Assembly: GCF_007994135.1 (NCBI RefSeq)
Contig: NZ_VLKF01000001.1
Span: 1,860,001 to 1,924,000, forward strand
Source of the DNA: Modestobacter roseus
GTDB lineage: Bacteria > Actinomycetota > Actinomycetes > Mycobacteriales > Geodermatophilaceae
Direction of reading: 5' to 3'
Length of the DNA: 64,000 nt
Both the position numbers and the translations under genes were made by a program. This document shows positions 27,503 through 35,697 of the stretch, piece after piece. Below the pieces are notes generated by a model. It made no database searches. It was not told the DNA's origin and saw only the letters and a list, made by a program, of their open reading frames with translations. The first letter of the stretch is position 1; each line of letters starts with the position of its first letter.

Positions 27503-27895
27503 GTGACCCTGCCCCAGCGCTCCCCCGCTCCGGCACTCGCCCGCACCGCCGTCGCCACCTCGCCGCGCCCTGCTTCTCGAGGTGCCGCACCCCACGGGTA
27601 CGCGCGGCCCACGGTGCCCGGCCCCCGGACGGCGCTGCGCCCGGCGCAGCCGATGCGCCCGGCGCCGGTCCAGCCCATGGGCCAGCGCCCGGCGACCCAG
27701 CCGCCGGCGCCGCGCGCGGTCGCCCCGTTCCTCACCGTCGCCGAGGTCGCCGGGATCATGCGGGTGTCGAAGATGACCGTCTACCGCCTCGTGCACGGCG
27801 GGGAGCTCGCCGCGGTGCGGGTCGGCCGGTCCTTCCGGGTGCCGGAGCCCGCCGTGCGGGCCTACCTCGCCGAGGCGCGCACCGACCTGGACTGA
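27503..27895 (+). CDS. BldC-like/excisionase-type HTH protein
   Basis: A 130-residue protein. Residues 1-74 are Pro/Ala/Arg-rich and probably disordered. Residues 75-125 form a MerR-like winged HTH of the HTH_17/excisionase class (FLTVAEVAGIMRVSKMTVYRLVHGGELAAVRVGRSFRVPEPAVRAYL), as in BldC-type developmental regulators. GTG 27503 has GAGGA seven bases upstream. It is monocistronic, divergent from ppsR, and followed by a strong terminator. Its targets are unknown. Conserved homologues of this HTH are usual in Actinobacteria, though the long tail is less so. Confidence 0.88.
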   Translation: MTLPQRSPAPALARTAVATSPRPASRGAAPHGYARPTVPGPRTALRPAQPMRPAPVQPMGQRPATQPPAPRAVAPFLTVAEVAGIMRVSKMTVYRLVHGGELAAVRVGRSFRVPEPAVRAYLAEARTDLD

Positions 27896-27915
27896 GCCAC
27901 CCGCTCGACCCCTGT

Positions 27916-27953
27916 CGTCGGGGCCCGGCCGCACCTGCGGCCGGGCCCCGACG
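27916..27953. terminator. long GC hairpin terminator
   Basis: Perfect 17-bp stem (27916-27932 with 27937-27953) and an ACCT loop, 20 bp after the HTH gene. It lacks a U tract but is the strongest hairpin in the area. It could also stop the minus-strand GH127 operon that ends at 28140. Confidence 0.85.
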
Positions 27954-28139
27954 TCGTCCGCGGGCCGGCACGTGGGCCAGGTCGCCGGGCGCGCAGGTCG
28001 TCCGGCCGGACCCGGAGGAGCGCGACGTGCGGGGCCACCGGCAGCCGGGTGCGCCGCACCGGGTGCACGGCACCGTCGCCCCCTCGCTGCCGCGCCGGGT
28101 CGCGGCCCGGGCGGTGATCGACCTGACCGGTCGCCTCGG

Positions 28140-28556
28140 TCAACCGATGACGACGACGAGACCCGGGTGCTCCCGGCAGGCGGCGAGCGCGCGCGCCAGT
28201 TCGGACTCGACCGCCGTGGCCGGCACGACCACCACCGGCACACCGGAGGCCTCCAGCGAGGCGACGACCGTCGCGGTGGACCCGTTACCGACCTCCCTCG
28301 CCGGTGCAGCTCTCGTCCCGCCCTGCCCGGCGCGGCCTGCGGCGGTGCGGCGGCGCCCCATCTCCTGGGCGGCCGGGTCCGGCTCGTACGCCAGCTCGGC
28401 CATCACCGCGGCAACCCGCCGCCGGGTCGCCGGCGCCACCGTGCCGCTCCCGTTCAGCACCCGGGAGACCGTCTGACGGGACACCCCGGCACACCGCGCG
28501 ACGTCCTCCACCGTCGGCCGCCGGCCACCCCGGGGCGGCTCGGCCAGGGCCGTCAT
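28140..28556 (-). CDS. short LacI-type HTH protein lacking a full sugar-binding domain
   Basis: A 138-residue protein. Residues 12-62 are a clear LacI HTH plus hinge start (PTVEDVARCAGVSRQTVSRVLNGSGTVAPATRRRV). The usual 270-residue effector domain is absent. Instead there is a 75-residue tail that ends in a hydrophobic strand pattern (GVPVVVVPATAVESELARALAACREHPGLVVVIG broken over two strands), like one piece of a LacI sensor domain. ATG 28554-28556 has GGGGAG upstream. It is the last gene of the arabinofuranosidase operon, 16 bp after GH127. Either a deletion derivative or a constitutive DNA-binding protein. Confidence 0.8.
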   Translation of the reverse strand: MTALAEPPRGGRRPTVEDVARCAGVSRQTVSRVLNGSGTVAPATRRRVAAVMAELAYEPDPAAQEMGRRRTAAGRAGQGGTRAAPAREVGNGSTATVVASLEASGVPVVVVPATAVESELARALAACREHPGLVVVIG

Positions 28557-28572
28557 CCCCGCAGCTCCCCGC

Positions 28573-30516
28573 TCACGACGGGAAGGGGAGGAAGACCCGC
28601 ATCGTGCTCGGCCCGCGCTGGGCCCACCGGTGGTAGGGCACCAGGGGGAGCCGGACGCGCCGCACCGGCAGGAGCTCGGGCGGCGCGGAACGGTAGGTGG
28701 CACCGAAGCCGCCAGGCCCCGCAGCCGGCGTGCGCACCAGCACGGCGTCGACGACGGCGCCGTCGCCGGAGCTCCGCGGGAGAGCGCCTGCGGCGACCCG
28801 GACGTCCTCGACCGACGCACCGTCGGGCAGGTCGACCGACTCCAGGCACAGCACCACCGGCCCGCGTTCGACCGCCACGCTCCCCCGGACGGCGTCGATG
28901 CGCGGGTCCGGCCAGGTGAACCGGGGTGCCACCGGCAGGGCCAGCGCCACCCGGTCCCCGGGTCGGAACGTCCGGTGCACCTCCGCCCACCCGGGAGCCA
29001 CCGGGCGGGCGCCGCCACCGTCTTCGACCGTCGCGCCGTCCGCCCAGCCCGGGACCCGCAGCCGCAGCCGCACCGGTCGTCGAGGAGCCCGGGTCACGGT
29101 GACCACGACGGCGCCGTCGACCGGGTAGCCGGTCTCCACCCGGAAGCCGAGCACGCCGTTGCCGAGGTCGACCTCGGCCTCCCCCGCGGCGTACTGAAGC
29201 AGCTCGACGGCGTCCCCGCTCACCGACAGGGCGTAGCCGTTCCAGCTCGCCAGCGAGCGGGCCACATTGGTCGGGCAGCAGGAGACCTCGAACCAGGGGG
29301 CCCGGCCGCCACCCTCGGCCCGGGGGTTCGCCGTGTCCGCGCTGACGTCGCTGGCCGGGACGCGCTGCTGCAGCGGGTTGGCGTAGAAGAAGGCCCGCCC
29401 GTCCTCGGCCGGCGAGGTGGCCAGCACGTTGTAGAAGGTGCGTTCCATCAGGTCCGCGTACGCGGGGTCACCCGTGGCCAGGAACAGACGCCAGCTGACC
29501 ATGTTGGAGGCGACGCCGGCGCACGTCTCGCAGTACGCGCGGTCGGCCGGCAGCTCCCAGTCCTCCCCGAAACCCTCGTCCTGGTGCCGGGAGCCCATCC
29601 CGCCGGTGACGTAGGTACGCCGCTCCACCGACCGCGCCCACTGCCGCCGGACGGCGTCGAGCAGCTCGTCGTCGCCGGTGTCCACCGCCACGTCGACGGC
29701 TGCCGCCGCGAGGTACAGCGCGCGCACGGCGTGCCCGCGCCACGCATCCGCCTCGCGGACGGGGACGTCGTCCTGGAAGTACGCCGAGCTCAGCAGCGGG
29801 ATCGGCGTGAGCAACCCGTCCCCGCGGCGCTCGACGAAGAGCTGGGCCTGCGCCACGTAGCGGGGCTCCCCCAGTGCTCGGCCGAACTCGGCCAGCCCCA
29901 GCTCGATCTCGGGATGACCGCAGATCGCGTTGCGCGCATCGGGACCGAACTCCCGGCACACGTGGTCGGCTGCCCGCCGGGCGACCTCCACGAAGGAGTC
30001 GGTCCCGTGCGTGCGCAGTCGAGCGACGGCTGCCTGGAGGAGGTGTCCGGTGCAGTAGAGCTCGTGCCCCTCCTCGAGGTCGCTGTACCGCTTGGCCTGC
30101 CCGACGTGCCCGAAACAGGTGTTCAGGTAGCCGTCCTCGTCCTGCGCCGCAGCGACCCGGGCGGACAGTGCCTCGAACAACTCGCCGGGGGCCGGGTCGC
30201 CCGTGCGTCCGTGCTCCCAGGCCAGGGCCTCCATGAGCTTGTAGACCTCGGAGTCGGAGAACTGCCAGCCCGGTCGCGGCCCGTCCGTCGCGTCCTCCGC
30301 GACCCGGTCGAAGTTCGCCAGCCAGCCCAGCCGTTCCATCCAGTCCAGGCAGTGCTGGAAGGTGGCGGTCGCGTTGGCGTGCTGCATCCGCCCCCAGAAG
30401 CCGGAGCCGGCCAGCTGCAGTTCCTTCAGCCCGGCCCCGCGGCGGGTCGACCGCCGGGGCACGACCGGCTGCGCCGCGGTCCGGTCGCTGGACGTGTGCG
30501 TGTCGTGGTGCGTCAC
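28573..30516 (-). CDS. GH127 beta-L-arabinofuranosidase
   Basis: A 647-residue GH127 enzyme, the HypBA1 type that removes beta-L-arabinofuranose by a cysteine nucleophile and a zinc-thiolate centre. The expected residues are all present: Glu330 and Cys332 in CETCAG, and Cys413-Cys414 in SCCPTN, where Cys413 is the likely nucleophile. The body is an (alpha/alpha)6 barrel followed by beta domains from about residue 440. No signal peptide, so it acts on imported oligosaccharides. The GTG (30514-30516) has AAGGA upstream and lies 3 bp after the permease stop. The ABC importer upstream presumably brings in its substrate, such as plant hydroxyproline-arabinan fragments (inference). Confidence 0.94.
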   Translation of the reverse strand: MTHHDTHTSSDRTAAQPVVPRRSTRRGAGLKELQLAGSGFWGRMQHANATATFQHCLDWMERLGWLANFDRVAEDATDGPRPGWQFSDSEVYKLMEALAWEHGRTGDPAPGELFEALSARVAAAQDEDGYLNTCFGHVGQAKRYSDLEEGHELYCTGHLLQAAVARLRTHGTDSFVEVARRAADHVCREFGPDARNAICGHPEIELGLAEFGRALGEPRYVAQAQLFVERRGDGLLTPIPLLSSAYFQDDVPVREADAWRGHAVRALYLAAAAVDVAVDTGDDELLDAVRRQWARSVERRTYVTGGMGSRHQDEGFGEDWELPADRAYCETCAGVASNMVSWRLFLATGDPAYADLMERTFYNVLATSPAEDGRAFFYANPLQQRVPASDVSADTANPRAEGGGRAPWFEVSCCPTNVARSLASWNGYALSVSGDAVELLQYAAGEAEVDLGNGVLGFRVETGYPVDGAVVVTVTRAPRRPVRLRLRVPGWADGATVEDGGGARPVAPGWAEVHRTFRPGDRVALALPVAPRFTWPDPRIDAVRGSVAVERGPVVLCLESVDLPDGASVEDVRVAAGALPRSSGDGAVVDAVLVRTPAAGPGGFGATYRSAPPELLPVRRVRLPLVPYHRWAQRGPSTMRVFLPFPS

Positions 30517-30519
30517 CGA

Positions 30520-31338
30520 TCAGTCCTTCACCGCGCCGGCGGTCACGCCGGCAGCCACGTAGCGCTGGGCCACGACGAGCAGGAGGGCGGCCGGGATCGA
30601 GGCCACCACGGCAGTCGCCATGATCGAGTTCCACTCCGTCGTGTTGTTGCCGATGTACCGGTAGATGCCGAGGGTGATGGGCACGTGGTCGCCGTTGCGG
30701 TTCAGGGTCGAGGCGAAGATGAAGTCCGACCAGGCCCAGAGGAAGGCGAACAGCGACACGGTCAGCACCGAGTTCCGGCTGACCGGCAGCACGATCGACC
30801 AGAAGGTGCGCCAGGTGCCGGCGCCGTCCATGGTCGCGGCCTGGAGCAGTTCCTTCGGGATGCCGGACATGAACGCCGTGAAGAGCAGGACCGCGAAGGG
30901 CACGGCGATCGTGGTGTCGGCGACGATCAGCCCCCCGAGCGTGTTGAGCGCACCCAGCCGGACGTAGATCGCGTAGAACCCCATCCCCATCACCACGGCG
31001 GGGATCATCTGGGCGACCAGCAGCAGGAAGTTCAGCGTGCCGGCGCCCCGCAGGCGCAGCAGGGCCAGGGCGTATCCCGCCGGCGCGGCGATCAGCAGGG
31101 TCAGCACGACGCACCCGAACCCGACGACCAGGCTGGTCGCCAGCGCCGGCAGCTGTTCCTGCAGGACGTTCGCGTAACCATCGAGCGTCGGGTTCCACGG
31201 GAACCAGTGCGGTGGGTCGCGCCGCAGGTCGCTGGTCCTCGTGAGCGAGACGTTGACCATCCAGTACACCGGGAAGAGCATCACCGCGGTGAACAGCAGC
31301 CCGAGGGCCGCCTTCCACGACCACCGCGTCCGGGTCAT
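30520..31338 (-). CDS. sugar ABC importer permease, MalG type
   Basis: A 272-residue CUT1-family permease with six predicted helices. The ATPase-contact EAA loop reads QAATMDGAGTWRTFWSIVLP. ATG 31336-31338 overlaps the stop of the MalF-type gene as ATGA. No ATPase gene is present in this operon, so a shared housekeeping MsiK-type ATPase elsewhere in the genome is expected, as is common in Actinobacteria. Confidence 0.94.
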   Translation of the reverse strand: MTRTRWSWKAALGLLFTAVMLFPVYWMVNVSLTRTSDLRRDPPHWFPWNPTLDGYANVLQEQLPALATSLVVGFGCVVLTLLIAAPAGYALALLRLRGAGTLNFLLLVAQMIPAVVMGMGFYAIYVRLGALNTLGGLIVADTTIAVPFAVLLFTAFMSGIPKELLQAATMDGAGTWRTFWSIVLPVSRNSVLTVSLFAFLWAWSDFIFASTLNRNGDHVPITLGIYRYIGNNTTEWNSIMATAVVASIPAALLLVVAQRYVAAGVTAGAVKD

Positions 31339-32312
31339 GACCGCTCCTGACGACGTTGGGTCCAGAGGTAGACGAACCCCAGGACGAGGGCGAGGAGGAT
31401 CAGCAGGTTGCCGACCGCGGCGGCCGGCGAGAAGTCCGGGCGCCCGGTGCCGAATGCCTCCCGGTAGGACCACACGGCCAGGGTCGTCGAGACGTTGCCG
31501 GGGCCACCGGTGGTCATGATCCAGATGACGTCGACGACCTTGAGGGTGTAGACGAGCCCGAGCAGCACCGTGATGGCCGAGACGGGGCGAAGCAGCGGCA
31601 GGGTGATGTGCCGGAACTGCTGCCAGGCGGTGGCGCCGTCCAGGGAGGCCGCCTCGTAGGTCTCACCCGGGATGTTCTGCAGCCCCGCGTAGAGGATGAC
31701 CAGGTTGAACGGGATCCCCAGCCAGATGTTGGCGATGATCACCGAGACGAGCGCCCACTGGGGTGAGGTCAACCAGTTGATCTGACCGACGCCGAACGCT
31801 CCGAGGACCGAGTTCACGATGCCGTTGTCGCTGGCCAGCATCCACGCCCAGGTGGACGCGGAGACGATCAGCGGCAGCAGCCAGGGCACCAGGAACAGGG
31901 CACGCAGGAGCTCCGACAGCGGGAAGTGCTTGCGGAAGAAGACCGCGAGGCCCAGCCCGATCGTGTACTGGAACGCGATGGACACGAAGGTGAACAGCGC
32001 CGTGTTGAGCAGCGCCCTGGGGAAGTCGCCGGACCCGAGCACCTGCGCGTACACGTCGAAGCCGACGAACTCGGCGTTCCCCTGCACGAACGCGCGGATC
32101 GTGTAGTCGTGCAGGCTCAGATCGATGTTGCGGTAGAGCGGATAGGCGTAGAACAGCAGCAGGTAGGCGATCAGTGGCGCGGCGAACGCGATCGCCGCCC
32201 ACTGGGTGCTCCGCACGCGGCGGCGCCGCGGAGGCGGCGGGGCGGCCGGCTCGACACCGGCCGCCCCTGCCTCCCCGCCCGCGGTGCCGAGCGCCACGGG
32301 GGTGGATGGCAT
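31335..32312 (-). CDS. sugar ABC importer permease, MalF type
   Basis: A 325-residue CUT1 permease. A Pro/Arg-rich cytoplasmic N-terminus of about 35 residues precedes six helices. The EAA loop is YEAASLDGATAWQQFRHITLP. ATG 32310-32312 with GGAG upstream, 35 bp after the binding-protein gene. It forms the channel with the MalG-type partner. Confidence 0.94.
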   Translation of the reverse strand: MPSTPVALGTAGGEAGAAGVEPAAPPPPRRRRVRSTQWAAIAFAAPLIAYLLLFYAYPLYRNIDLSLHDYTIRAFVQGNAEFVGFDVYAQVLGSGDFPRALLNTALFTFVSIAFQYTIGLGLAVFFRKHFPLSELLRALFLVPWLLPLIVSASTWAWMLASDNGIVNSVLGAFGVGQINWLTSPQWALVSVIIANIWLGIPFNLVILYAGLQNIPGETYEAASLDGATAWQQFRHITLPLLRPVSAITVLLGLVYTLKVVDVIWIMTTGGPGNVSTTLAVWSYREAFGTGRPDFSPAAAVGNLLILLALVLGFVYLWTQRRQERS

Positions 32313-32347
32313 GCTCGCTCCGATCTGGTCAGAGGGCGGCTAGGACC

Positions 32348-33604
32348 TCAGTTGGTGCCCGACTCGGCGTCCTGCTGGGCCTCGGCGAGGGCTGCCTCCG
32401 GGGACTGCACCCCGGACAGCGCCTCCTGGACGGCGGTCCAGAGCGCCTCGGAGACCACCGGGTAGTCGGTGCCCAGACCGTCGCCGGTCCGGCCCCGGGC
32501 CTCGCGGACGGCGTCCACCCAGACCTCCAGGTCCGGGTTCTCCGCGAGCAGCTGCTCCTGCCCCTCGTCCGTCGGCGGGATGTAGTACGCGAAGGTGGTG
32601 GCCGTCTCGACGAACCCCTCCGGGGTGGTCATGCACTCGACGATCTGCGTGGTGGTCTCGTAGCGGGCGTCGTCGTCCTGGACCGGGGCGACGATGAACT
32701 CGCCACCCGTGGGCGCCGGAGCCGCCCCGCCGTCCTGCGCCGGCAGCTGGATGATGCCGGTCTCGAAGTCCGCCTCGGCCGCGCTGTTGACCTGCCAGGT
32801 GCCGTTCTCGGCGAAGGCGAAGTTCCCGGTCAGGAACTCCTCCCACACCGTGTTCTGCGAGTTGTTGATCACCGAGTTCGGTGCGTAGCCGGCGTCCAGC
32901 CACCCCTTCCAGAGCTGCAGGGCAGCCAGCGCCTCGGGCGAGTCCAGATCACGCAGGTCCGCCCCCGCGCCCCAGAACCACGGCAGGAACTGGAAGGAAC
33001 CCTCCTCGGTACCGATGCCGGCGAACGTGATCCCGCCTGCGCCGGTCGCGGTGACCGCCTGCAGCGCGGCGGTCAGGGAGTCCCAGTCGGTGATGCTCGC
33101 CGGATCCACGCCGGCGGCGTCCAGGACCCCCTTGTTGTAGTACAGCGCGAGCGTGTTGGCGCCGATCGGGATGCCGTAGGCCTCGCCGTCGACGACCCCG
33201 GCGTCGAGGAGGTTCTCCTCGATGCCGGCGGGGTCGAAGCCCAGCTCGTCCATCGTGGTGAGCATCCCGGTGTCCGCCAGGGTCGAGACGGCGGGGTTGT
33301 CGAGCAGGATGACGTCGGGAGACGTCCCCTCCTGCGCCGCGAGCAGCGCCTGGTTGGTCAGCTGGGTGGTGTCGTAGGCGGTGCGCTCGATCGCCACGCC
33401 GGCCTCGTCGCCGCACGCCTGGACCCGCTGGGCCCAGGCCGAGCTGTCGTTGTGCTGCGGGTAGGGGTCCCACCACGTGTAGGTCGAGTCCGATGCCGTC
33501 CCGGACCCGGCGTCGTCCGAGGACGAGCAGGCGGCCGTACCGGCCAGCAGCAGCGTCGTCAGTCCGGCGACACACGCACGACGGGAGTTGAGGTGACGCG
33601 TCAT
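32348..33604 (-). CDS. sugar ABC solute-binding lipoprotein
   Basis: A 418-residue family-1 extracellular binding protein. Signal peptide with lipobox AGTAAC-type and lipidated Cys26, then a Ser/Asp/Gly linker. Typical CUT1 features follow (SPDVILLDNPAVSTLADTGML, GIPIGANTLALYYNK, EEFLTGNFAFAENGTW). ATG 33602-33604 has a near-perfect AAGGAGG. It is the second gene of the lacI-led operon, 73 bp after the regulator. The inferred ligand is an L-arabinose-containing oligosaccharide, from the GH127 neighbour. Confidence 0.93.
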   Translation of the reverse strand: MTRHLNSRRACVAGLTTLLLAGTAACSSSDDAGSGTASDSTYTWWDPYPQHNDSSAWAQRVQACGDEAGVAIERTAYDTTQLTNQALLAAQEGTSPDVILLDNPAVSTLADTGMLTTMDELGFDPAGIEENLLDAGVVDGEAYGIPIGANTLALYYNKGVLDAAGVDPASITDWDSLTAALQAVTATGAGGITFAGIGTEEGSFQFLPWFWGAGADLRDLDSPEALAALQLWKGWLDAGYAPNSVINNSQNTVWEEFLTGNFAFAENGTWQVNSAAEADFETGIIQLPAQDGGAAPAPTGGEFIVAPVQDDDARYETTTQIVECMTTPEGFVETATTFAYYIPPTDEGQEQLLAENPDLEVWVDAVREARGRTGDGLGTDYPVVSEALWTAVQEALSGVQSPEAALAEAQQDAESGTN

Positions 33605-33677
33605 TGCGGATTTCCTCCTTGGTGTGCCGACGGCTCCTGGCTGGCCGCCGGGCTGGCTGGGTGGTGGTGCCGCCCGA

Positions 33678-34718
33678 TCAGCGGCCGTGCCCGGTGGCCG
33701 CGGCGCGGGGAGCGGCGACGCTCCCCCGGTCGACGAACTCGGGATCGACGAGGCGGACGACGTGGCCGCCCACCGCCTCGTTCGACTGCTCGATGCGCCG
33801 GACGAGGTGGTCCACGGCCATCCGGCCGAGACGGTCCGGCGCGCTCTCGATGAACGAGAACGGCAGGGAGAAGGACTTGGCGAACTCGTCGGAGTACCGG
33901 CCGATCACCGACAGGTCACCGGGTGAGCCCAGACCTCGGGTGTGCAGGACCGTCGGCAGTGCCGCCGCGGCCGCCTCGTTGTTCAGCAGCAGGCCGGTCG
34001 CGTCGGGGTGCGCGTCCAGGAGGGCGTTCAGCTCGGCCCCGATGTGCGGCTGCTGCGAGGAGCCGAAGACGGCGTGCACGGTGATGCCCCGCTGCCGGGC
34101 GTGCTCGACGGCCGCGTTCCGCAGCCGCCAGACGTAGGCACCGCCCCGCTCGACCACGTGCTCGGGCTGGGAGACCAGGATGAGCTCCCGGTGGCCGAGC
34201 CGGTGGAGCCGCTCGACCATGAGCCGGCCGGTCGCCTCGAAGTCCAGGTCGAAGACGTCGACCCCACGCGGGTCTCCGGGCAACCCGACCAGTGCACCGG
34301 GCTGCCCGGCGCTGCGCAGGATGTCCAGCCGGTCGTCGTGCTCGGCGACGTTGAGCAGCACGACGCCGTCGACCATCCGGGAGTCGGTGATCCGGCGGAG
34401 AGCCCGGGTGCCGTCCTCCTCGGTGACCAGCAGGATGTCGTACCCGAGCTCCCGCGCGGAGTCCGAGACCCCGAGGATGTACTGCATCATCGCCGGCGCG
34501 AACTCGTCGCGGAGGAACTGCGCGAGCAGCCCGATGACCATGGTCTGCGACGTGGCCAGCGCCCGCGCCCCCGCGTTGGGCGTGTAGCCGAGCTCGCGCA
34601 CGGCAGCCGCGACGCGCTCCCGCACCTCGGTCGAGATCGACCGCTTGCCCGAGAGCGCGTACGACGCCGTGCTCCGTGACACTCCCGCGACACGGGCGAC
34701 GTCCCCGATGGTGGCCAC
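33678..34718 (-). CDS. LacI-family repressor of the GH127 operon
   Basis: A 346-residue LacI protein: HTH at residues 2-50 (TIGDVARVAGVSRSTASYALSGKRSI), hinge helix around residue 55, and a complete periplasmic-binding-type sensor domain. The start is the GTG at 34716-34718, preceded by GGAGG; the family motif begins right after it, and upstream DNA is occupied by operators. It heads the operon lacI-binding protein-permease-permease-GH127-short LacI. Tandem operators cover its own promoter, so autorepression relieved by an arabinosyl sugar is likely. Confidence 0.95.
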   Translation of the reverse strand: MATIGDVARVAGVSRSTASYALSGKRSISTEVRERVAAAVRELGYTPNAGARALATSQTMVIGLLAQFLRDEFAPAMMQYILGVSDSARELGYDILLVTEEDGTRALRRITDSRMVDGVVLLNVAEHDDRLDILRSAGQPGALVGLPGDPRGVDVFDLDFEATGRLMVERLHRLGHRELILVSQPEHVVERGGAYVWRLRNAAVEHARQRGITVHAVFGSSQQPHIGAELNALLDAHPDATGLLLNNEAAAAALPTVLHTRGLGSPGDLSVIGRYSDEFAKSFSLPFSFIESAPDRLGRMAVDHLVRRIEQSNEAVGGHVVRLVDPEFVDRGSVAAPRAAATGHGR

Positions 34719-34730
34719 GCTGCCTCCACT

Positions 34731-34763
34731 GTCGAACCGGTTCGACGTTCGAACCGGTTCGAC
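34731..34763. promoter_or_regulatory. tandem LacI operators
   Basis: A perfect 16-bp palindrome GTCGAACCGGTTCGAC (34731-34746) is followed at once by a second copy whose 14-bp core TCGAACCGGTTCGA is at 34749-34762. The core centres are 17 bp apart (about 1.6 helical turns). The central CG and symmetric half-sites are typical of LacI-family operators. Confidence 0.9.
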
Positions 34764-34791
34764 TATGACACGTCGTCCCGATCCGCGGCAA
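34762..34791 (-). promoter_or_regulatory. putative promoter of the lacI-GH127 operon
   Basis: Minus-strand -35 TTGCCG (34786-34791) and -10 CATAGT (34762-34767) with an 18-bp spacer. The expected start site falls inside the first operator met by polymerase, so repressor binding would block initiation. Both boxes are reasonable matches to the vegetative sigma factor consensus. Confidence 0.65.
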
Positions 34792-34848
34792 GGACCTGAT
34801 CGGACTGCCCACGCCGGACTGACCACGCCGGTCCGGGTCGCGCGCTCG

Positions 34849-34885
34849 CCGGCTCCACCACTGCCCCCGGCAGCGGTGGAGCCGG
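34849..34885. terminator. hairpin terminator after the MerR/ABC-2 operon
   Basis: 11-bp perfect outer stem (34849-34859 with 34875-34885) enclosing a TGCC/GGCA inner stem, located 16 bp beyond the MerR stop codon. Confidence 0.75.
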
Positions 34886-34901
34886 ACCGGGGAACGACCG
34901 G

Positions 34902-35672
34902 TCAGGCCGGCGGGCAGGTGCGGTGGATGTCAGTCCAGCCGGTGTATCCGCGCCGCTGCAGGATCTGCAGCAGCCGCGCCGCCCACGGGAACGACTGCAC
35001 GAACGCCGCGTCCAGCAGGGCGACCAGCTCCTCGCTGATCGGCTGCTCCTCGGCACCGGCGGAGACGGCGGCCGCCTGCGCGAGGAACACCTCCACCCGG
35101 TCGGCGAGCTCCGGCAGCCTCGGGTCGTCGGGCCCGCAGTCGGCCAGCTCCCCGATGTCCAGGTAGAGGCGGCGCAGCGTCGGGTCCTCGAGTTGGCGGT
35201 GCTTGATCGCCATCATCGGCTCGACCTGCTCCGGCACCTGGGCCGCGATCAGGATCCAGCTGTCCCGCTCGATCTCGACCAGCCGCTCGGGGAAGCCCAG
35301 CTCCCGCATGCGGTCGAGGTAGGCGACCGCCACTGGAGGCAGCACCAGGCTCTCCCCCGCGGTGAGCTGGGCGACCCGTGCCCGGTGCCGCTGCCGGTCG
35401 CGGATCTCGGCGCGCAGGCGGCGGTCGACCGCCTCGACCGCCGCCGCGAACTCCGCCTCGCCGGCCGTCAGCAGCTCGCGCACCCGCGCCAGCGGCACCC
35501 CGGCCTCGGCGAGGGTCCGGATCCGGATCAGCTCCACGACGGCCGCGGCGTCGTAGCGCCGGTACCCGGAGGAGTCCCGCTCGGGCTCGGGCAGCAGCTC
35601 CTTCGCGTGGTAGTGCCGGACGGCGCGCACCGTCACCCCGGCGTAGGACGCGAGCTGGCTGATGGTCAGCAC
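34902..35672 (-). CDS. MerR-family regulator
   Basis: A 256-residue MerR protein: HTH at residues 1-70 (LTISQLASYAGVTVRAVRHYHAKELLPEPERDSSGYRRYD), a coiled dimerisation helix, and a long helical C-terminal domain of about 150 residues. GTG 35670-35672 with a GGGAGGGG Shine-Dalgarno. It is the last gene of an operon with the ABC-2 permease (25-bp gap) and ATPase. The CTTGACGC-type dyad upstream of the ATPase gene is the kind of site MerR proteins bind, so it probably controls its own operon in response to a toxic compound exported by the transporter. Confidence 0.92.
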   Translation of the reverse strand: MLTISQLASYAGVTVRAVRHYHAKELLPEPERDSSGYRRYDAAAVVELIRIRTLAEAGVPLARVRELLTAGEAEFAAAVEAVDRRLRAEIRDRQRHRARVAQLTAGESLVLPPVAVAYLDRMRELGFPERLVEIERDSWILIAAQVPEQVEPMMAIKHRQLEDPTLRRLYLDIGELADCGPDDPRLPELADRVEVFLAQAAAVSAGAEEQPISEELVALLDAAFVQSFPWAARLLQILQRRGYTGWTDIHRTCPPA

Positions 35673-35697
35673 GGGCCTGTCCCCTCCCTCGTCGTCG

